Shown: positions 24,813 to 38,268, counted from the first letter of the stretch. The stretch is 64,000 bases of DNA from Opitutia bacterium (GCA_016187945.1 JACPIT010000011.1:204056-268055), one strand, 5' to 3'. Notes: generated by a model not told the origin, from the letters alone. A program made the numbers and translations.

Positions 24813-24905
24813 CGTAGCAGCCGACGTGAGGAGGCTGGGCGCGTGACGCGATGACCGAAGCGGACAGCCTCCTCACGTCGGTTGCTACGCACGTCGGCTG
24901 CTACG
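24813..24905. repeat. Paired palindromic repeat, family A, with a third partial unit
   Basis: CGTAGCAGCCGACGTGAGGA plus GGCTG at 24813-24837 is mirrored at 24865-24889. Another truncated inverted unit, ACGTCGGCTGCTACG, follows at 24891-24905. It is intergenic between the membrane protein gene and the rpsT terminator. Confidence 0.88.
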
Positions 24906-24927
24906 GGGCGGAGGCGCCGGCGCGGGA

Positions 24928-24965
24928 AAACAAAAACCCCGCCGCCTCTCGGCGCGCGGGGTTTC
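24928..24965 (-). terminator. Rho-independent terminator of rpsT
   Basis: On the minus strand an AAACCCCGC...GCGGGGTTT hairpin with an internal GCC/GGC is followed by TTTTTGTTTT. It lies 28 bp after the rpsT stop codon. Confidence 0.85.
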
Positions 24966-24992
24966 AGGAAATTCGTTCGCGTCAGCGGTCGC

Positions 24993-25250
24993 TTACTTCT
25001 TCGCGAAAATGTATTTCGCGACCTGCGACTTGTGATGCGAGGCGGTGTTGCGGTGGATGACGTGGCTCTTCACGGCCTTGTCGAGCGCCGAGCTGAAGGC
25101 GATAGAGGCGGCGCGCGCCTTCTCGGCGTCGTTAGCGGCAGCTTCCACGGCCTTCGCGAGGGTCTTCAGGCGGGTCTTGACGGCTTTGTTGCGCGCGGCG
25201 TTGCGGAGGGATTTGCGCGCAGCTTTGATAGCGGACTTGGTATTGGCCAT
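24993..25250 (-). CDS. rpsT: 30S ribosomal protein bS20
   Basis: An 85-residue basic protein beginning MANTKSAIKAARKSLRNAAR and ending SHHKSQVAKYIFAKK, with Lys/Arg/Ala-rich helices throughout: the typical length and sequence of bS20, which binds 16S rRNA in the small subunit. It is monocistronic with its own terminator. The divergent histidine kinase gene of cassette 3 begins 148 bp away. Confidence 0.97.
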   Translation of the reverse strand: MANTKSAIKAARKSLRNAARNKAVKTRLKTLAKAVEAAANDAEKARAASIAFSSALDKAVKSHVIHRNTASHHKSQVAKYIFAKK

Positions 25251-25397
25251 GGCGGTTTGAAATTTGGAAACGCTGACAGACCCAAAATCGCTCCGGTGAG
25301 TCAAGAGCTTTCTCCCGCGCGCCGAGAATCGCCTACGCCACGCTGTTTGGTTGCTGGAACAGGTAAATCCCCCTAGTTCCTCGTTCGACCCATCCGG

Positions 25398-27034
<1,637 letters not shown>

Positions 27035-27038
<4 letters not shown>

Positions 27039-27721
27039 CCAGCACCGCCACCAAGACCATCACGCTGCTCCTCGTCGATGACAGCGAACTCGTGCGCACC
27101 GGCCTGAAGACGCTTCTCGCGACGCGCGCCGACGGCTACCACCTGAACGTGGTGGGCGAAGCCTTCTCCGTCGCCACCGCCGTCGCGGAAACCGCCCGCC
27201 TCAAACCCGACGTCGTGCTGCTCGACATCCGCCTGCCCGACGGCAACGGCTTCGAGGCCTGCCGCCAGATCCTCGCCAAGCTCCCCGACACGCGCGTGCT
27301 CATCCTCACCTCCGTCATCGACGACAATCTCGTCTACGAAGCCATGAGCAGCGGCGCGCACGGCTACCTGTTGAAAGAGATCAACGCCCAGGCGCTCTGG
27401 CAGGCGATCGTCGACGTCGCCGCCGGGAAATTCATCCTCGATCCCGCGGTGACGACGCGCGTGCTCAACCTCGTGCGTCACGGCGCCCCGCAGAGCGAGC
27501 ACGACAAACTCGCCCAACTCTCCGCGCAGGAGCGCCGCGTGCTCGCGCTCGTCGCCGACGGCAAGACCAACAAGGAAATCGCCGAGCAGATGGGCCTGAG
27601 CGACAAGACGGTGAAGAATTACCTCAGCAACATTTTCGAGAAGCTCCAGATCAGCCGCCGCTCGCAAGCCGCCGTGCTCTACGCCGAAAGCCGCACCTCG
27701 AAGCCGCCCGTTCGGCCCTAA
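27035..27721 (+). CDS. NarL/LuxR-family response regulator, cassette 3
   Basis: A 228-residue regulator. The receiver has VDDSE (14-18), phospho-acceptor Asp64 in VLLDIRLPD, the switch residues VLILTSVID, and GYLLKEIN. The LuxR HTH is LSAQERRVLALVADGKTNKE, then MGLSDKTVKNYLSNIFEKLQ. It is coupled to the kinase by an ATGA overlap and followed 68 bp later by the cassette 3 PilV-like gene. Its recognition helix (SDKTVKNYL) differs only slightly from that of cassette 2 (SENTVKNYL), so the two may share target sites. Confidence 0.93.
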
Positions 27722-27789
27722 ACGCTAGGGCCGCTTTAGCGAGGCGAGCAGCCATGCCCGCCACGGCGCCCGAGCGCTAAGCTCGCGGC

Positions 27790-28329
27790 GTGAACTTCGG
27801 ACCTTCGCTCCACTCCCGCGCCGCGCCCGCACCCGCGCACCCGCGCCGCCGCGCCCGCGCGTTCACGATCCTCGAGACGATGATGGCCACGTTCGTCATG
27901 GCTCTCGGCATCTCGACCTCGATCCTCGCGATGCAGCAGGGCTACAAATTCCTCGACGTCGCCCGCGGCACCACCATCGCCTCGCAGATCATCCAAAGCG
28001 AGATCGAGCGCATCCGTATGATGAGCTGGACCACGGTGGCTGCGATGACCACCGCGACCGACACCACCGCCCCGATACCCGCCGGCAGCCCGGCCGGCGT
28101 CGAGATGTTCGACGGCAACACTTACTTTTCCTCCGTCACCAGTCTGGCGGGCGACTTCATCATCACCCGCACGACCACACTCGACTCCACCCGCCCCTCG
28201 GACGTCGTCCTCATTACGATCTCCGTGCAATGGCGCACCTACGACGGCCGCAACCAGACGCGCAGCTTTCAGGCGAAATACATGAAGAACGGTCTCTATG
28301 ACTACTACTACACTCTCGCGCGTCCCTGA
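27790..28329 (+). CDS. PilV-like prepilin, cassette 3
   Basis: A 179-residue prepilin with site RARAFTILETMMATFVMALG (24-residue leader) and Glu at +5. It has IQSEIERIRMMSWTTVAAM and QWRTYDGRNQTRSFQAKYMK as in its paralogues, ending LYDYYYTLARP. The start is GTG at 27790. The PilW-like gene begins inside its 3' end. Confidence 0.83.
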   Translation: MNFGPSLHSRAAPAPAHPRRRARAFTILETMMATFVMALGISTSILAMQQGYKFLDVARGTTIASQIIQSEIERIRMMSWTTVAAMTTATDTTAPIPAGSPAGVEMFDGNTYFSSVTSLAGDFIITRTTTLDSTRPSDVVLITISVQWRTYDGRNQTRSFQAKYMKNGLYDYYYTLARP

Positions 28330-28876
28330 CGCCACCCTGCGCGCGTGCCGCTGCGGCTTCACTCTCGTCGAAGTTCTCATCAGTTCGAGCCTCGCCGCGT
28401 TCGTTCTTACCGGCGTGATGACGTGCTTCCTCTTCCTCGGCCGCAGCGGCGCGAATATCCAAAATTACAACGACATGGAAGGCCAGGCTCGCCGCGGCCT
28501 CGAGCAATTCGCCCAGGACGTGCGTCAGGCCAGCGAGATCACTTGGAACAGCGCCACCGACGTCACTCTCACGGTCGATGCAGCGTCAGTCCGCTGGGCC
28601 TACGATGCCGCCAGCGGCAAACTCTACCGCCGCACCTCCACCGCCACTCGTGAAATGATCACCGGCATCACCTCCTTCACTTACAAGGCTTACACCATCG
28701 CCGGCGTCGAGATCACCAGTTTCAGCAGCGCCAGTGCGCTCACGACCGCCGGGCAAACTACGAAACAACTGCAAATATCCCTCGAGGCCTCGCGCACGTC
28801 CACGACCGCCGCGCGCGCCACCAACCTCGTGCTCTCCGCCCGTTACGTCCTGCGCAACAAGCGCGTCACCGCCTGA
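28298..28876 (+). CDS. PilW-like prepilin, cassette 3
   Basis: A 192-residue prepilin with site CRCGFTLVEVLISSSLAAFV, Gly at -1 and Glu at +5, and a 20-residue leader. It has YNDMEGQARRGLEQFAQDVR and ends YVLRNKRVTA like the other PilW-like proteins. The ATG at 28298 overlaps the PilV-like gene by 32 bp. The same placement is possible in cassette 1 (12259), which argues for a conserved overlapping start. Confidence 0.85.
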   Translation: MTTTTLSRVPDATLRACRCGFTLVEVLISSSLAAFVLTGVMTCFLFLGRSGANIQNYNDMEGQARRGLEQFAQDVRQASEITWNSATDVTLTVDAASVRWAYDAASGKLYRRTSTATREMITGITSFTYKAYTIAGVEITSFSSASALTTAGQTTKQLQISLEASRTSTTAARATNLVLSARYVLRNKRVTA

Positions 28877-28884
28877 CTCCGGCC

Positions 28885-30342
28885 ATGATCACTTCGCGTC
28901 CCCTCTCTTCCGAACGCGGCTCGCTGCTCATCGTCGCGATGCTGCTCTGCGCGATCATCGGCATCTCGCTCGTCAGCTACATCAACGTCGGCCGCTCGGC
29001 CCTCAGAACCTCCAACCGCTCCCTCTACAACAATGCCGCCATGAACCTCGCCGAGAACGGCCTGGAGGAGGCGATGTATTCCATCAACAAGCTCGTCAAC
29101 GACTCCACCTACTCCTTCAGCGACGACGGCTGGACCCCCGTCGGCAGCGACGACATGAAACGCAAGTGGACCGGCACCACCTTCGACCAGAACGCAACTG
29201 GCGAAGTCCGCGTCTATATTTATAATTACGACGGAGCGGCGGCCCCGATCATCGTCGCCCGCTCCCTCGTCAGCGTCCAAGGCGACACCACCCAAGGCGC
29301 CGTCGAGAAATGGGTGAAGGTCCAGTTACGCAAGACCTCCAAGTTCGCCAACGGCCTCGTCGCCAAGCAGACGATCAATTTCAACGGCAGCCCGCAGATC
29401 GATAGCTGGAACTCCGACCCCGACAACAATTCCGCCACCGCACCCTACACCTATAACACCTCGCCTTACAACGCGACCACCAACCCGGGCGGCAAGCGCG
29501 ACGCCGGCTCCGTCGGCTCCATCTCCGTCGGCGTGAACGCCGTCCTCGTCGACAACGCCGACATCTGGGGCTACGTCGGCACCGGCGGCTCCGCCCCCAG
29601 CGTCGGCGCCACGGGCACCATCGGCCCGTTCGGCACCTCCGCGGGCACCGTGGTCGCCTCGCACGTCTCCACGGATTTCTCCACCAGCTTCGACAACGTT
29701 TCCGCCCCCTCCACCTATAGCTACACCAACGCAGGCGCCCTCAGCAGTTCCACGACACTCCCGGATGACTTCCCCGCCGCGACGATGCAGGCCGACGGCA
29801 AATACTACGTCGAATGCACGAGCATGGGCGGTTCCAACAATGTCTTTACCATCGCGGCCGGCAAGAAGGTCGTCCTCAAAGTCACCGGCACCACCGGCTA
29901 CTCCGTCGACATCAAGGGCGGCAGCGGCGCCCTCAACATCAGCTCAGGCGCAAGCCTCGAACTCTACACCGCCGGCGACATCAACATCGGCGGTAAAGGT
30001 GCCATGAACGGCGGCACCAGCACCGCGACCATGGGCCAGCCCGTGAATTTCCAAATCTACGGCACCAAGACCAGTGGCGTGCAGGACATCAACCTGAAGG
30101 GCAACGGTGTCTTCTCCGGTGTGCTCTACGCCCCGTTCGGCTCGGTTGACCTCGACGGCTCCGTCCAATCCTTCGGCTCCATCGTCGGCAACGACATCAC
30201 TCTGAACGGCACCTCCGCGCAATTCCACTACGACGAGTCGCTCGGCAATTTCGGCGGCAACAATCCCTTCCGCGTCACGCGCTGGGACGAGCTCAACTCC
30301 GCCACCGACCGCTCCTTTTACTCGACCGTGATGACGTTTTAG
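28885..30342 (+). CDS. PilX-like prepilin with large C-terminal β domain, cassette 3
   Basis: A 485-residue protein with helix ERGSLLIVAMLLCAIIGISL, then NAAMNLAENGLEEAMYSINK. The β domain has IDSWNSDPDNNSATAPYTYN and VLYAPFGSVDLDGSVQSFGS, ending FHYDESLGNFGGNNPFRVTR. It has no Asp/His insertion and only a 12-residue leader, and so represents the plain form of the family. It lies 8 bp after the PilW-like stop. It would act with the PilV and PilW paralogues as a minor pilin set. Confidence 0.83.
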   Translation: MITSRPLSSERGSLLIVAMLLCAIIGISLVSYINVGRSALRTSNRSLYNNAAMNLAENGLEEAMYSINKLVNDSTYSFSDDGWTPVGSDDMKRKWTGTTFDQNATGEVRVYIYNYDGAAAPIIVARSLVSVQGDTTQGAVEKWVKVQLRKTSKFANGLVAKQTINFNGSPQIDSWNSDPDNNSATAPYTYNTSPYNATTNPGGKRDAGSVGSISVGVNAVLVDNADIWGYVGTGGSAPSVGATGTIGPFGTSAGTVVASHVSTDFSTSFDNVSAPSTYSYTNAGALSSSTTLPDDFPAATMQADGKYYVECTSMGGSNNVFTIAAGKKVVLKVTGTTGYSVDIKGGSGALNISSGASLELYTAGDINIGGKGAMNGGTSTATMGQPVNFQIYGTKTSGVQDINLKGNGVFSGVLYAPFGSVDLDGSVQSFGSIVGNDITLNGTSAQFHYDESLGNFGGNNPFRVTRWDELNSATDRSFYSTVMTF

Positions 30343-30495
30343 CCGTCTTGTTTGCGCCCATTCAGATTGCCGCGGCCACGCCCGCGGTGGGGCGCAGACT
30401 CCGCTCCGCGCCGCAAGCCCTCGGCGGAGAGCAGAGTCACCGCCCTGCCTTCCGCCTCGGCAGCGGGCGCGAAATTGCCGCGTTTGCTGTCGCGC

Positions 30496-31155
30496 TTACG
30501 CTTGATTCCGCGCCGCCCAGCGCGCCCACGCCACACCGAGCGCCGTGCCGGCGAAATCCATCGCGATCTGTTCCCACTGCACCGCGCCACGTCGCGCCGT
30601 GACGTCGTCCTTCAAAAAATTCAGCGCCAGCTCCCAGTGCAGGCTGTATGCCTGCCACAGCGCCACCGGCAGCCACACGCGCCACGCCTGCGCCCGCGTC
30701 GCCATCCACGCCTCGAACGGCCGCAGTGCCACCAGCATCGCCGCGAGAAACACCGCCGCCGCGATCGCGCGCCCCTCGTCCGTCGCCGGCCGCAACCCTG
30801 GCCAGCACATCCACCACAGCAGCACCACGAGAAAACTGCCGACGCTCCACCCGTGATTTGCCACCACGCGCCAGACCGGAATCGCACGCGCCTGCATCGG
30901 CGCCTCGCGCGCGCCCAGCGTCAGCGTCACGACGAGCCCCGCTCCGCCGACCACGTGCGCCGCCAGCACGAGCGACTCGTAAGGGAGATGGCGATAAAGC
31001 CACAGCCCCATGTAGCCCGTCAGCCGCTGCGCCGTGAAGAGCACGACGCAAAACGCCGCGACCGCGAGATGCGTGTCGGCGCGCGTCCAAGACGCGCTCG
31101 TCAACCGCACCGGCAAATATCCGCGATTCCGCACGCCCGCGATGCAAGCGCGCAC
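30496..31155 (-). CDS. Unknown polytopic membrane protein
   Basis: About 219 residues with five or six hydrophobic helices (LAVAAFCVVLFTAQRLTGYM, SLVLAAHVVGGAGLVVTLTL, SVGSFLVVLLWWMCWPGL, IAAAVFLAAMLVAL). A C-terminal amphipathic region carries the motif LHWELALNFLKDDVTARRGA. No family is recognised. The start is uncertain: GTG 31155 is used and GTG 31134 is possible; longer forms would run into a palindrome and the RNase P terminator. It is convergent with cassette 3 and separated from it by 153 bp containing short GC-rich hairpins. Confidence 0.6.
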   Translation of the reverse strand: MRACIAGVRNRGYLPVRLTSASWTRADTHLAVAAFCVVLFTAQRLTGYMGLWLYRHLPYESLVLAAHVVGGAGLVVTLTLGAREAPMQARAIPVWRVVANHGWSVGSFLVVLLWWMCWPGLRPATDEGRAIAAAVFLAAMLVALRPFEAWMATRAQAWRVWLPVALWQAYSLHWELALNFLKDDVTARRGAVQWEQIAMDFAGTALGVAWARWAARNQA

Positions 31156-31295
31156 CCCGTGCGTTGTCCGCCCCGAAATCGCGAGAGATGACACCGGGCG
31201 CGCCGGCCTCGCCGCGCTCGAAACAGTTTGAGATCGACCCGTTTCAGCAAGACCGCGGCGACTGCGGCGAGCACCAGGGCGCCACGCACCATCCC

Positions 31296-31372
31296 GGAGG
31301 GCCCGCGTCCCTGCGGGCCGCGCTTTCGAACATCGGTCCGCTTTCCCGGCCCGCGAGGACGCGGGCCCTCCC
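31296..31372. repeat. Inverted repeat, family E
   Basis: GGAGGGCCCGCGTCCCTGCG(GGCC) is mirrored by GGCCCGCGAGGACGCGGGCC(CTCC) across a 25-bp centre. Each arm folds on itself (GGCCCGCG/CGCGGGCC). It sits between the unknown membrane gene and the rnpB terminator. The rest of the 31156-31435 stretch shows no gene. Confidence 0.8.
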
Positions 31373-31435
31373 GCTCCAGGCCGATTTCGTTTTTTCGCGG
31401 CCAGCATCTCAGCTCGGCTTCGTCCGCAAAATGGC

Positions 31436-31468
31436 GCGGGGCGTGCCGCTCGTCGCAGCACGCCCCGC
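31436..31468 (-). terminator. Hairpin after rnpB, probable terminator or processing stem
   Basis: A GCGGGGCGTGC...GCACGCCCCGC perfect 11-bp stem with an 11-nt loop lies 13 bp beyond the 3' end of RNase P RNA on the minus strand. The following T-tract is weak (CCATTTTGC), so termination may be inefficient. Confidence 0.6.
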
Positions 31469-31480
31469 ATGGTTGATGAA

Positions 31481-31897
31481 CTAGTTTCGGCGCCGTAAGC
31501 CGGATTCTGTGCAGCGCGCCGAAGCGCGCCTGACCTTCATTTCTCTCAAACCCCGCTGACGCGGGACTTGCCCCGCCGTAGCCCCGACAAGTCGGGACGT
31601 AGGCCGGATGCGGCATACCCGCGGCTATCGGACGGGCCGCCCAGCCGCCTATGTTGCCTTGCACCGGATTGGGTTTTTCGTGCCGCCGGCATTGCTGCAC
31701 GGCGCGGTGGGCTCTTACCCCACCTTTTCACCCTTACCCCGCGGTTGCCCGCGTGGCGGTTTGTTCTCTGTGACACTGTCCATCGCGACGCCTTGACGCG
31801 CCGCGCCCGCGCTTTCGCGCGGAATCCTGCCCGATGGTGTCCGGACTTTCCTCTCCTGGTTCAAAGAACGCGGAGCGAAGGTCTGGCTCCGAAACTA
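31481..31897 (-). ncRNA. rnpB: RNase P RNA, bacterial class A
   Basis: Catalytic RNA of RNase P, which matures tRNA 5' ends. On the minus strand the conserved 5' core GGAGAGGAAAGTCCGGACA is at about 31837-31858. The central GGGTAAGGGTGAAAAGGTGG, then GGTAAGAGCCCACCG, is at about 31707-31742. The 3' end is CAGAATCCGGCTTACGGC. The termini pair as P1: CTAGTTTCGGAGC at the 5' end with GCGCCGAAACTAG at the 3' end. Length is about 417 nt. The first three bases of P1 are the TAG stop codon of the zinc-ribbon gene upstream. Confidence 0.95.
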
Positions 31898-32602
31898 GAG
31901 CCGCCAATGAACGATGCGGCCGCACTGATCGCAAGTGACAATATTCTCCGCCTTGCGCGCCTCGAATTCGATGTTCGAGGAAACCTTCATGTGGCAACCG
32001 CCGCATCGGCCGCCCTGCACGGGCACGCAGACCGGCATCCCGGGTTTTTTCGCCAGCCGGTCGTAGAGGCGCGTCTGCGGCTCCGGCACGTGCGCGCGCG
32101 CGGCGCCCGTTCCCGCGACGGCTTTTTCATGTTCGCCGCGCAACTCCTTCTCATGCGCACGGAGCGCCGCGATCTTCGCTTCGTGGCCGGAAATGTTCTG
32201 CTTCAACACCCGCTCGGCGTCGGCGAAGCGCTTCTTCGCTTCGTCGATCGCATACATCACCTTCAGCTCCTCTTCCTCGAAGCCGCCGATGGTCGTCTCC
32301 ATCGTTTCGATCTCGTGGGTGAGCGCGCGATACTCGTCGTTCTTCCTCACTTCGAGCTGCTGCGTGCGGTATTTGGCGGCCTTTTCCTGCGCGGTTTTGA
32401 TGTCGTTCTCGAGCGACTTCTTTTTCGCCTCGAGGCCATGCCACTCGGCTTTGGCGGTTTCGATGGCCTGCTTCTCGGCCGCGATCTTCGCTTCGACGGC
32501 GGCGACATCGCGCGGTGCCGCGGCGAGCTGCTGTTCGAGGTCCAGACGTTTCGTGTCCGCTGCCTGCAACGCGAGCAGGTTGTCCAATTTGATCGCAGCC
32601 AT
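31895..32602 (-). CDS. Coiled-coil C4 zinc-ribbon protein (COG1579 / CT398-like)
   Basis: A 235-residue protein with a long helical hairpin at about 5-170 (AVEAKIAAEKQAIETAKAEW, ITMETTIGGF-type heptads) and a C-terminal zinc ribbon. The four cysteines lie in GGRCGGCHMKVS and VTCDQCGRIVHW. This is the architecture of the COG1579 family, proposed to act in RNA or nucleic-acid-related processes; its exact role is not settled. The stop codon forms the first bases of rnpB, so the RNA is either processed from a shared transcript or started inside this gene. The start is ATG 32602. Confidence 0.88.
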   Translation of the reverse strand: MAAIKLDNLLALQAADTKRLDLEQQLAAAPRDVAAVEAKIAAEKQAIETAKAEWHGLEAKKKSLENDIKTAQEKAAKYRTQQLEVRKNDEYRALTHEIETMETTIGGFEEEELKVMYAIDEAKKRFADAERVLKQNISGHEAKIAALRAHEKELRGEHEKAVAGTGAARAHVPEPQTRLYDRLAKKPGMPVCVPVQGGRCGGCHMKVSSNIEFEARKAENIVTCDQCGRIVHWRL

Positions 32603-32870
32603 GGCGCGACACTGGCCGGCGCGCCGCAAGACCGTCAAACGAAACCTCCGGCACGCGCATTTTCGGCCAAATCTTGCGGCAAAACCCGATCAGCGAAAGC
32701 AGGGCCAAACGGCTCCCGGCCGCGGCTGACTGGAGGCGCGAAAAAGCAAGGCTCATTTTACGTTGTAAGTTGTTCATTTTCAAAAATCTGGGCGGCGTCA
32801 AAATTTCCCAAAAATCCCTTGTGCCATGCGCGGTTTTCCGAGACGTTTTTCCATTCCATTTTCCTGCTGA

Positions 32871-35399
<2,529 letters not shown>

Positions 35400-35404
35400 A
35401 CCTC

Positions 35405-35500
35405 ATCTTTCTCTTTCCTCTTTCTCTTAATCTTTCTCCCGCTCCGACGAGAAAGCACCGCCGAGAGAGAAAGAGAAAGATTAAGAATTAAGAGAAAGAT
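35405..35500. repeat. Polypyrimidine/polypurine inverted repeat between gyrB and gyrA
   Basis: ATCTTTCTCTTTCCTCTTTC with TCTTAATCTTTCTC on the left is mirrored by GAGAAAGATTAAGA and AAGAGAAAGAT on the right. At least one 14-bp arm pair is perfect. The right arm ends 14 bp before the gyrA ATG, and its AAGAGAAAGAT may include the Shine-Dalgarno-like sequence. Folding of the leader could therefore mask gyrA translation or attenuate the operon. Confidence 0.8.
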
Positions 35501-35513
35501 TTCCCGCTAAGCC

Positions 35514-38087
35514 ATGTATACGGCCAACGAAAAGCTCTCCACCGCCAACATCACCGACATCATGCAGACGGCCTACATCGATTACTCGATGTCGGTCATC
35601 ATCTCGCGCGCCCTGCCCGACGCGCGCGACGGCCTGAAGCCTGTCCAGCGCCGCATCCTCTACGCGATGCTCCGCGAAGGCCTCCTCCACAACCGCGCCT
35701 TCGACAAGTGCGCCGGCGTCGTCGGTGAAGTGCTCAAGAACTACCACCCGCACGGCGACTCCTCCGTCTACGACACCCTCGTGCGCCTCGCCCAAAACTG
35801 GGTCATGCGCTACCAGCTCATCGATCCGCAGGGCAACTTCGGCTCCGTCGACGGCGACCCACCCGCCGCCTACCGCTACACCGAGTGCCGCCTCCGCGAT
35901 ATTTCCGAGGAACTCCTCAAGGACATCGAGGAAGAGACCGTGGACTTCGCCCCCAACTACAAGGAGTCGACCACCGAGCCCACCGTCCTCCCCGCCGCGC
36001 TGCCGAATCTCCTGATGAACGGCTCGACGGGCATCGCAGTCGGCATGACGACCAACATCCCGCCGCACAACCTCAGCGAGATCATCGACGCCACCTGCGT
36101 CGTCATCGACCGTCCGAACGTTTCCGTCGAAGAGCTCGTCACCTACATCCCCGGCCCCGACTTCCCGACCGGCGGCTACATCAACGGTCGCGCCGGCATC
36201 AAATCCTACCTCACGACCGGCAAAGGCATCGTCCGCATGCGCGGCAAAGCCCACACCGAGGAACTCAAGGGCGGCGGCGAGCAGATCGTCATCACCGAGA
36301 TTCCTTACAACGTTAACCGCGCCTCGCTCGTGCTCCGCATCGCCGAGCTCGTCCGCGAGAAACAGATCGATGGTATCCGCGACCTGCGCGACGAGTCCGA
36401 CGAGAACACGCGCATCGTCATCGAGCTGAAACGCGGCGAGCAGTCACAGGTCATCATCAATCAGCTTTACCAGAAGACCGCCCTCGAATCCTCCTTCGGC
36501 GTCATCCTGCTGGCCCTCGACAAGAAGCGGCCGAAGCAGATGAACATCAAGGAACTCATCGAGTGCTACGTCGACCACCGCCGCGACGTCGTCACTCGCC
36601 GCACGCAGTTCCGCCTCAACCGCGCCAAGGAACGCGCCCACATCCTCGAAGGCTACATCATCGCCCTCGATAACCTCGACGACTTCGTGAAGATCATCCG
36701 CGCGTCGAAGGACAAAGAGGAAGCCAAAGAGCGTTTGATGGCGAAGTATCCGCTCTCCGAGATCCAAACCAACGCCATCCTCGAACTCCGCCTCTACCAG
36801 CTCACCGGCCTCGAACGCGGCAAGATCGAAGCCGAATACCTCGAGCTGATGAAACTCATCGAGGAGCTCCAAGGCATCCTCGACGACGAGCACAAGCTCC
36901 TCGCCCTGATCAAGCAGGAGCTGATCGCCCTCCGCGACAAATACGCCTCGCCCCGTCGCACGCAGATCATCGACGACGCCGGCGAACTCCGCATGGAGGA
37001 CGTCATCCCGAACGAAGGCGCCGTCATCACCGTCTCGCACCTCGGGTTCATCAAGCGCACCCCCGTCGCCGAATACCGCGCCCAGAAACGCGGCGGCAAA
37101 GGCGTCATCGGCGCCGAGACCTACGAGGACGACTTCGTCGAAAATCTCTTCACCGCGTCGACGCACGACTACGTGCTGTTCCTCACCAGCACCGGCCAAT
37201 GCCACGCGAAGAAAGTCTACGAAATCCCCGAAGGCACGCGCACCGCGAAGGGCAAGTCCGTCGCGTCCTTCCTCCGCCTGACCAACGGCGAAAAACTCGC
37301 CGCGCTCCTCTGCGTGAAGGCATTCACGCCCGAGCACTTCGTCGTCATGGCCACCAAGAGCGGCGCGATCAAGAAGACCGCCCTCGCCGAATACGAAGGC
37401 GCCACCCGCGAAGGCGGCATCCGCGGCATGAAACTCTCCGACGGCGACGACATCATCGGCGCCGTCCTCACCAACGGCTCGAACGAGATCATGCTCGTCT
37501 CGCATCAAGGCCTCGCCGTGCGCTTCTACGAAGGCGCCGCCGAAACCGACGACGCCGCTGAAGGCAGCGAGGCGACCGCCGCCGCGACCGCCGCCGAAGG
37601 CGAAGAGGCCGAAGGCCCGAAGCTCGGCCTGCGCTCGCAAGGCCGCTTCACCGGCGGCGTCACCGGCATGCGGTTCAAGAAAAAGGGCGACTTCCTCCAA
37701 GTCATCGAAGTGTGCGATCACGAAGCCCGCCTGCTCGTCGCCCGCGAGGACGGCATCGGCAAGCGCACGCCCTTCGAGGATTACCGCATGATCCGCCGCG
37801 GCGGCACCGGCGTCATCGCCATCGACCTGCCCGAGGACGGCTCCGTCGCCGTCGCCGGCGCGCTCAGCGTCCGCGACACCGACGAAGTCATGCTGCTCAC
37901 GGCCAAGGGCCAGAGCATCCGCACCCGCGTGAAGGAGATCCGCGAAACCGGCCGCGGCGCGAAAGGCGTGAAGCTCGTGAACCTCGAGGAAGGCGACAAA
38001 CTCCTCGCCATCGCGAAAGTCATCGCCTCCGACGAAGAAACCGCCGCCGAAGCGCCCGCCGCGTCCTCCGAAGCTCCGTCCGCATAA
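35514..38087 (+). CDS. gyrA: DNA gyrase subunit A
   Basis: An 857-residue DNA cleavage and religation subunit. The start region is [20 protein letters not shown]. The quinolone-determining region [20 protein letters not shown] has Ser at the usual position, and catalytic Tyr122 is in YRYTECR. The coiled coil of the tower domain is present. The C-terminal pinwheel begins with the GyrA box QKRGGKG (about 523-529), which marks a true gyrase rather than topoisomerase IV. An acidic/Ala-rich loop ([20 protein letters not shown]) interrupts the pinwheel at about 680. The tail is Ala/Glu-rich. Confidence 0.98.
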   Translation: MYTANEKLSTANITDIMQTAYIDYSMSVIISRALPDARDGLKPVQRRILYAMLREGLLHNRAFDKCAGVVGEVLKNYHPHGDSSVYDTLVRLAQNWVMRYQLIDPQGNFGSVDGDPPAAYRYTECRLRDISEELLKDIEEETVDFAPNYKESTTEPTVLPAALPNLLMNGSTGIAVGMTTNIPPHNLSEIIDATCVVIDRPNVSVEELVTYIPGPDFPTGGYINGRAGIKSYLTTGKGIVRMRGKAHTEELKGGGEQIVITEIPYNVNRASLVLRIAELVREKQIDGIRDLRDESDENTRIVIELKRGEQSQVIINQLYQKTALESSFGVILLALDKKRPKQMNIKELIECYVDHRRDVVTRRTQFRLNRAKERAHILEGYIIALDNLDDFVKIIRASKDKEEAKERLMAKYPLSEIQTNAILELRLYQLTGLERGKIEAEYLELMKLIEELQGILDDEHKLLALIKQELIALRDKYASPRRTQIIDDAGELRMEDVIPNEGAVITVSHLGFIKRTPVAEYRAQKRGGKGVIGAETYEDDFVENLFTASTHDYVLFLTSTGQCHAKKVYEIPEGTRTAKGKSVASFLRLTNGEKLAALLCVKAFTPEHFVVMATKSGAIKKTALAEYEGATREGGIRGMKLSDGDDIIGAVLTNGSNEIMLVSHQGLAVRFYEGAAETDDAAEGSEATAAATAAEGEEAEGPKLGLRSQGRFTGGVTGMRFKKKGDFLQVIEVCDHEARLLVAREDGIGKRTPFEDYRMIRRGGTGVIAIDLPEDGSVAVAGALSVRDTDEVMLLTAKGQSIRTRVKEIRETGRGAKGVKLVNLEEGDKLLAIAKVIASDEETAAEAPAASSEAPSA

Positions 38088-38147
38088 AGGTGGAGCGCGT
38101 TGACCTCAACGCGCTCCGAACGGGTTGAGGTCAACCCGTTCCACCTC
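38088..38147. repeat. Nested palindrome after gyrA
   Basis: An outer AGGTGGA...TCCACCT encloses two inner palindromes, AGCGCGTTGACCTCAACGCG(CT) and CGGGTTGAGGTCAACCCG. It could act as the gyrA transcription end or as a repetitive element with cruciform potential. The related ACCGCGTTGAAACCAACGCG occurs at 46305. Confidence 0.8.
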
Positions 38148-38190
38148 CAACTCAAGGCGCGCCACCCAGCGCACCTTTTTCTTTGCGCCC

Positions 38191-38268
38191 GTGGAGGCGG
38201 GGCTATCAGCCCCGCGGATTTCCCGCACCGAAACGTTCCTCGCGCGGGGCCGATGGCCCCGCCTCCAC
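38191..38268. repeat. Paired palindromic repeat, family G
   Basis: GTGGAGGCGGGGCTATCAGC(CCCGC) at 38191-38216 is mirrored by GCGGGGCCGATGGCCCCGCC(TCCAC) ending at 38268. Each arm forms its own GCGGGGC/GCCCCGC hairpin. It fills the gap between gyrA and the convergent secreted-protein gene. Confidence 0.83.

Noticed and set aside
31156..31470. Long N-terminal extension of the unknown membrane protein
   Set aside because: The extension would run through a family E palindrome and the rnpB terminator hairpin, and its translation is Arg/Ala-rich without features.
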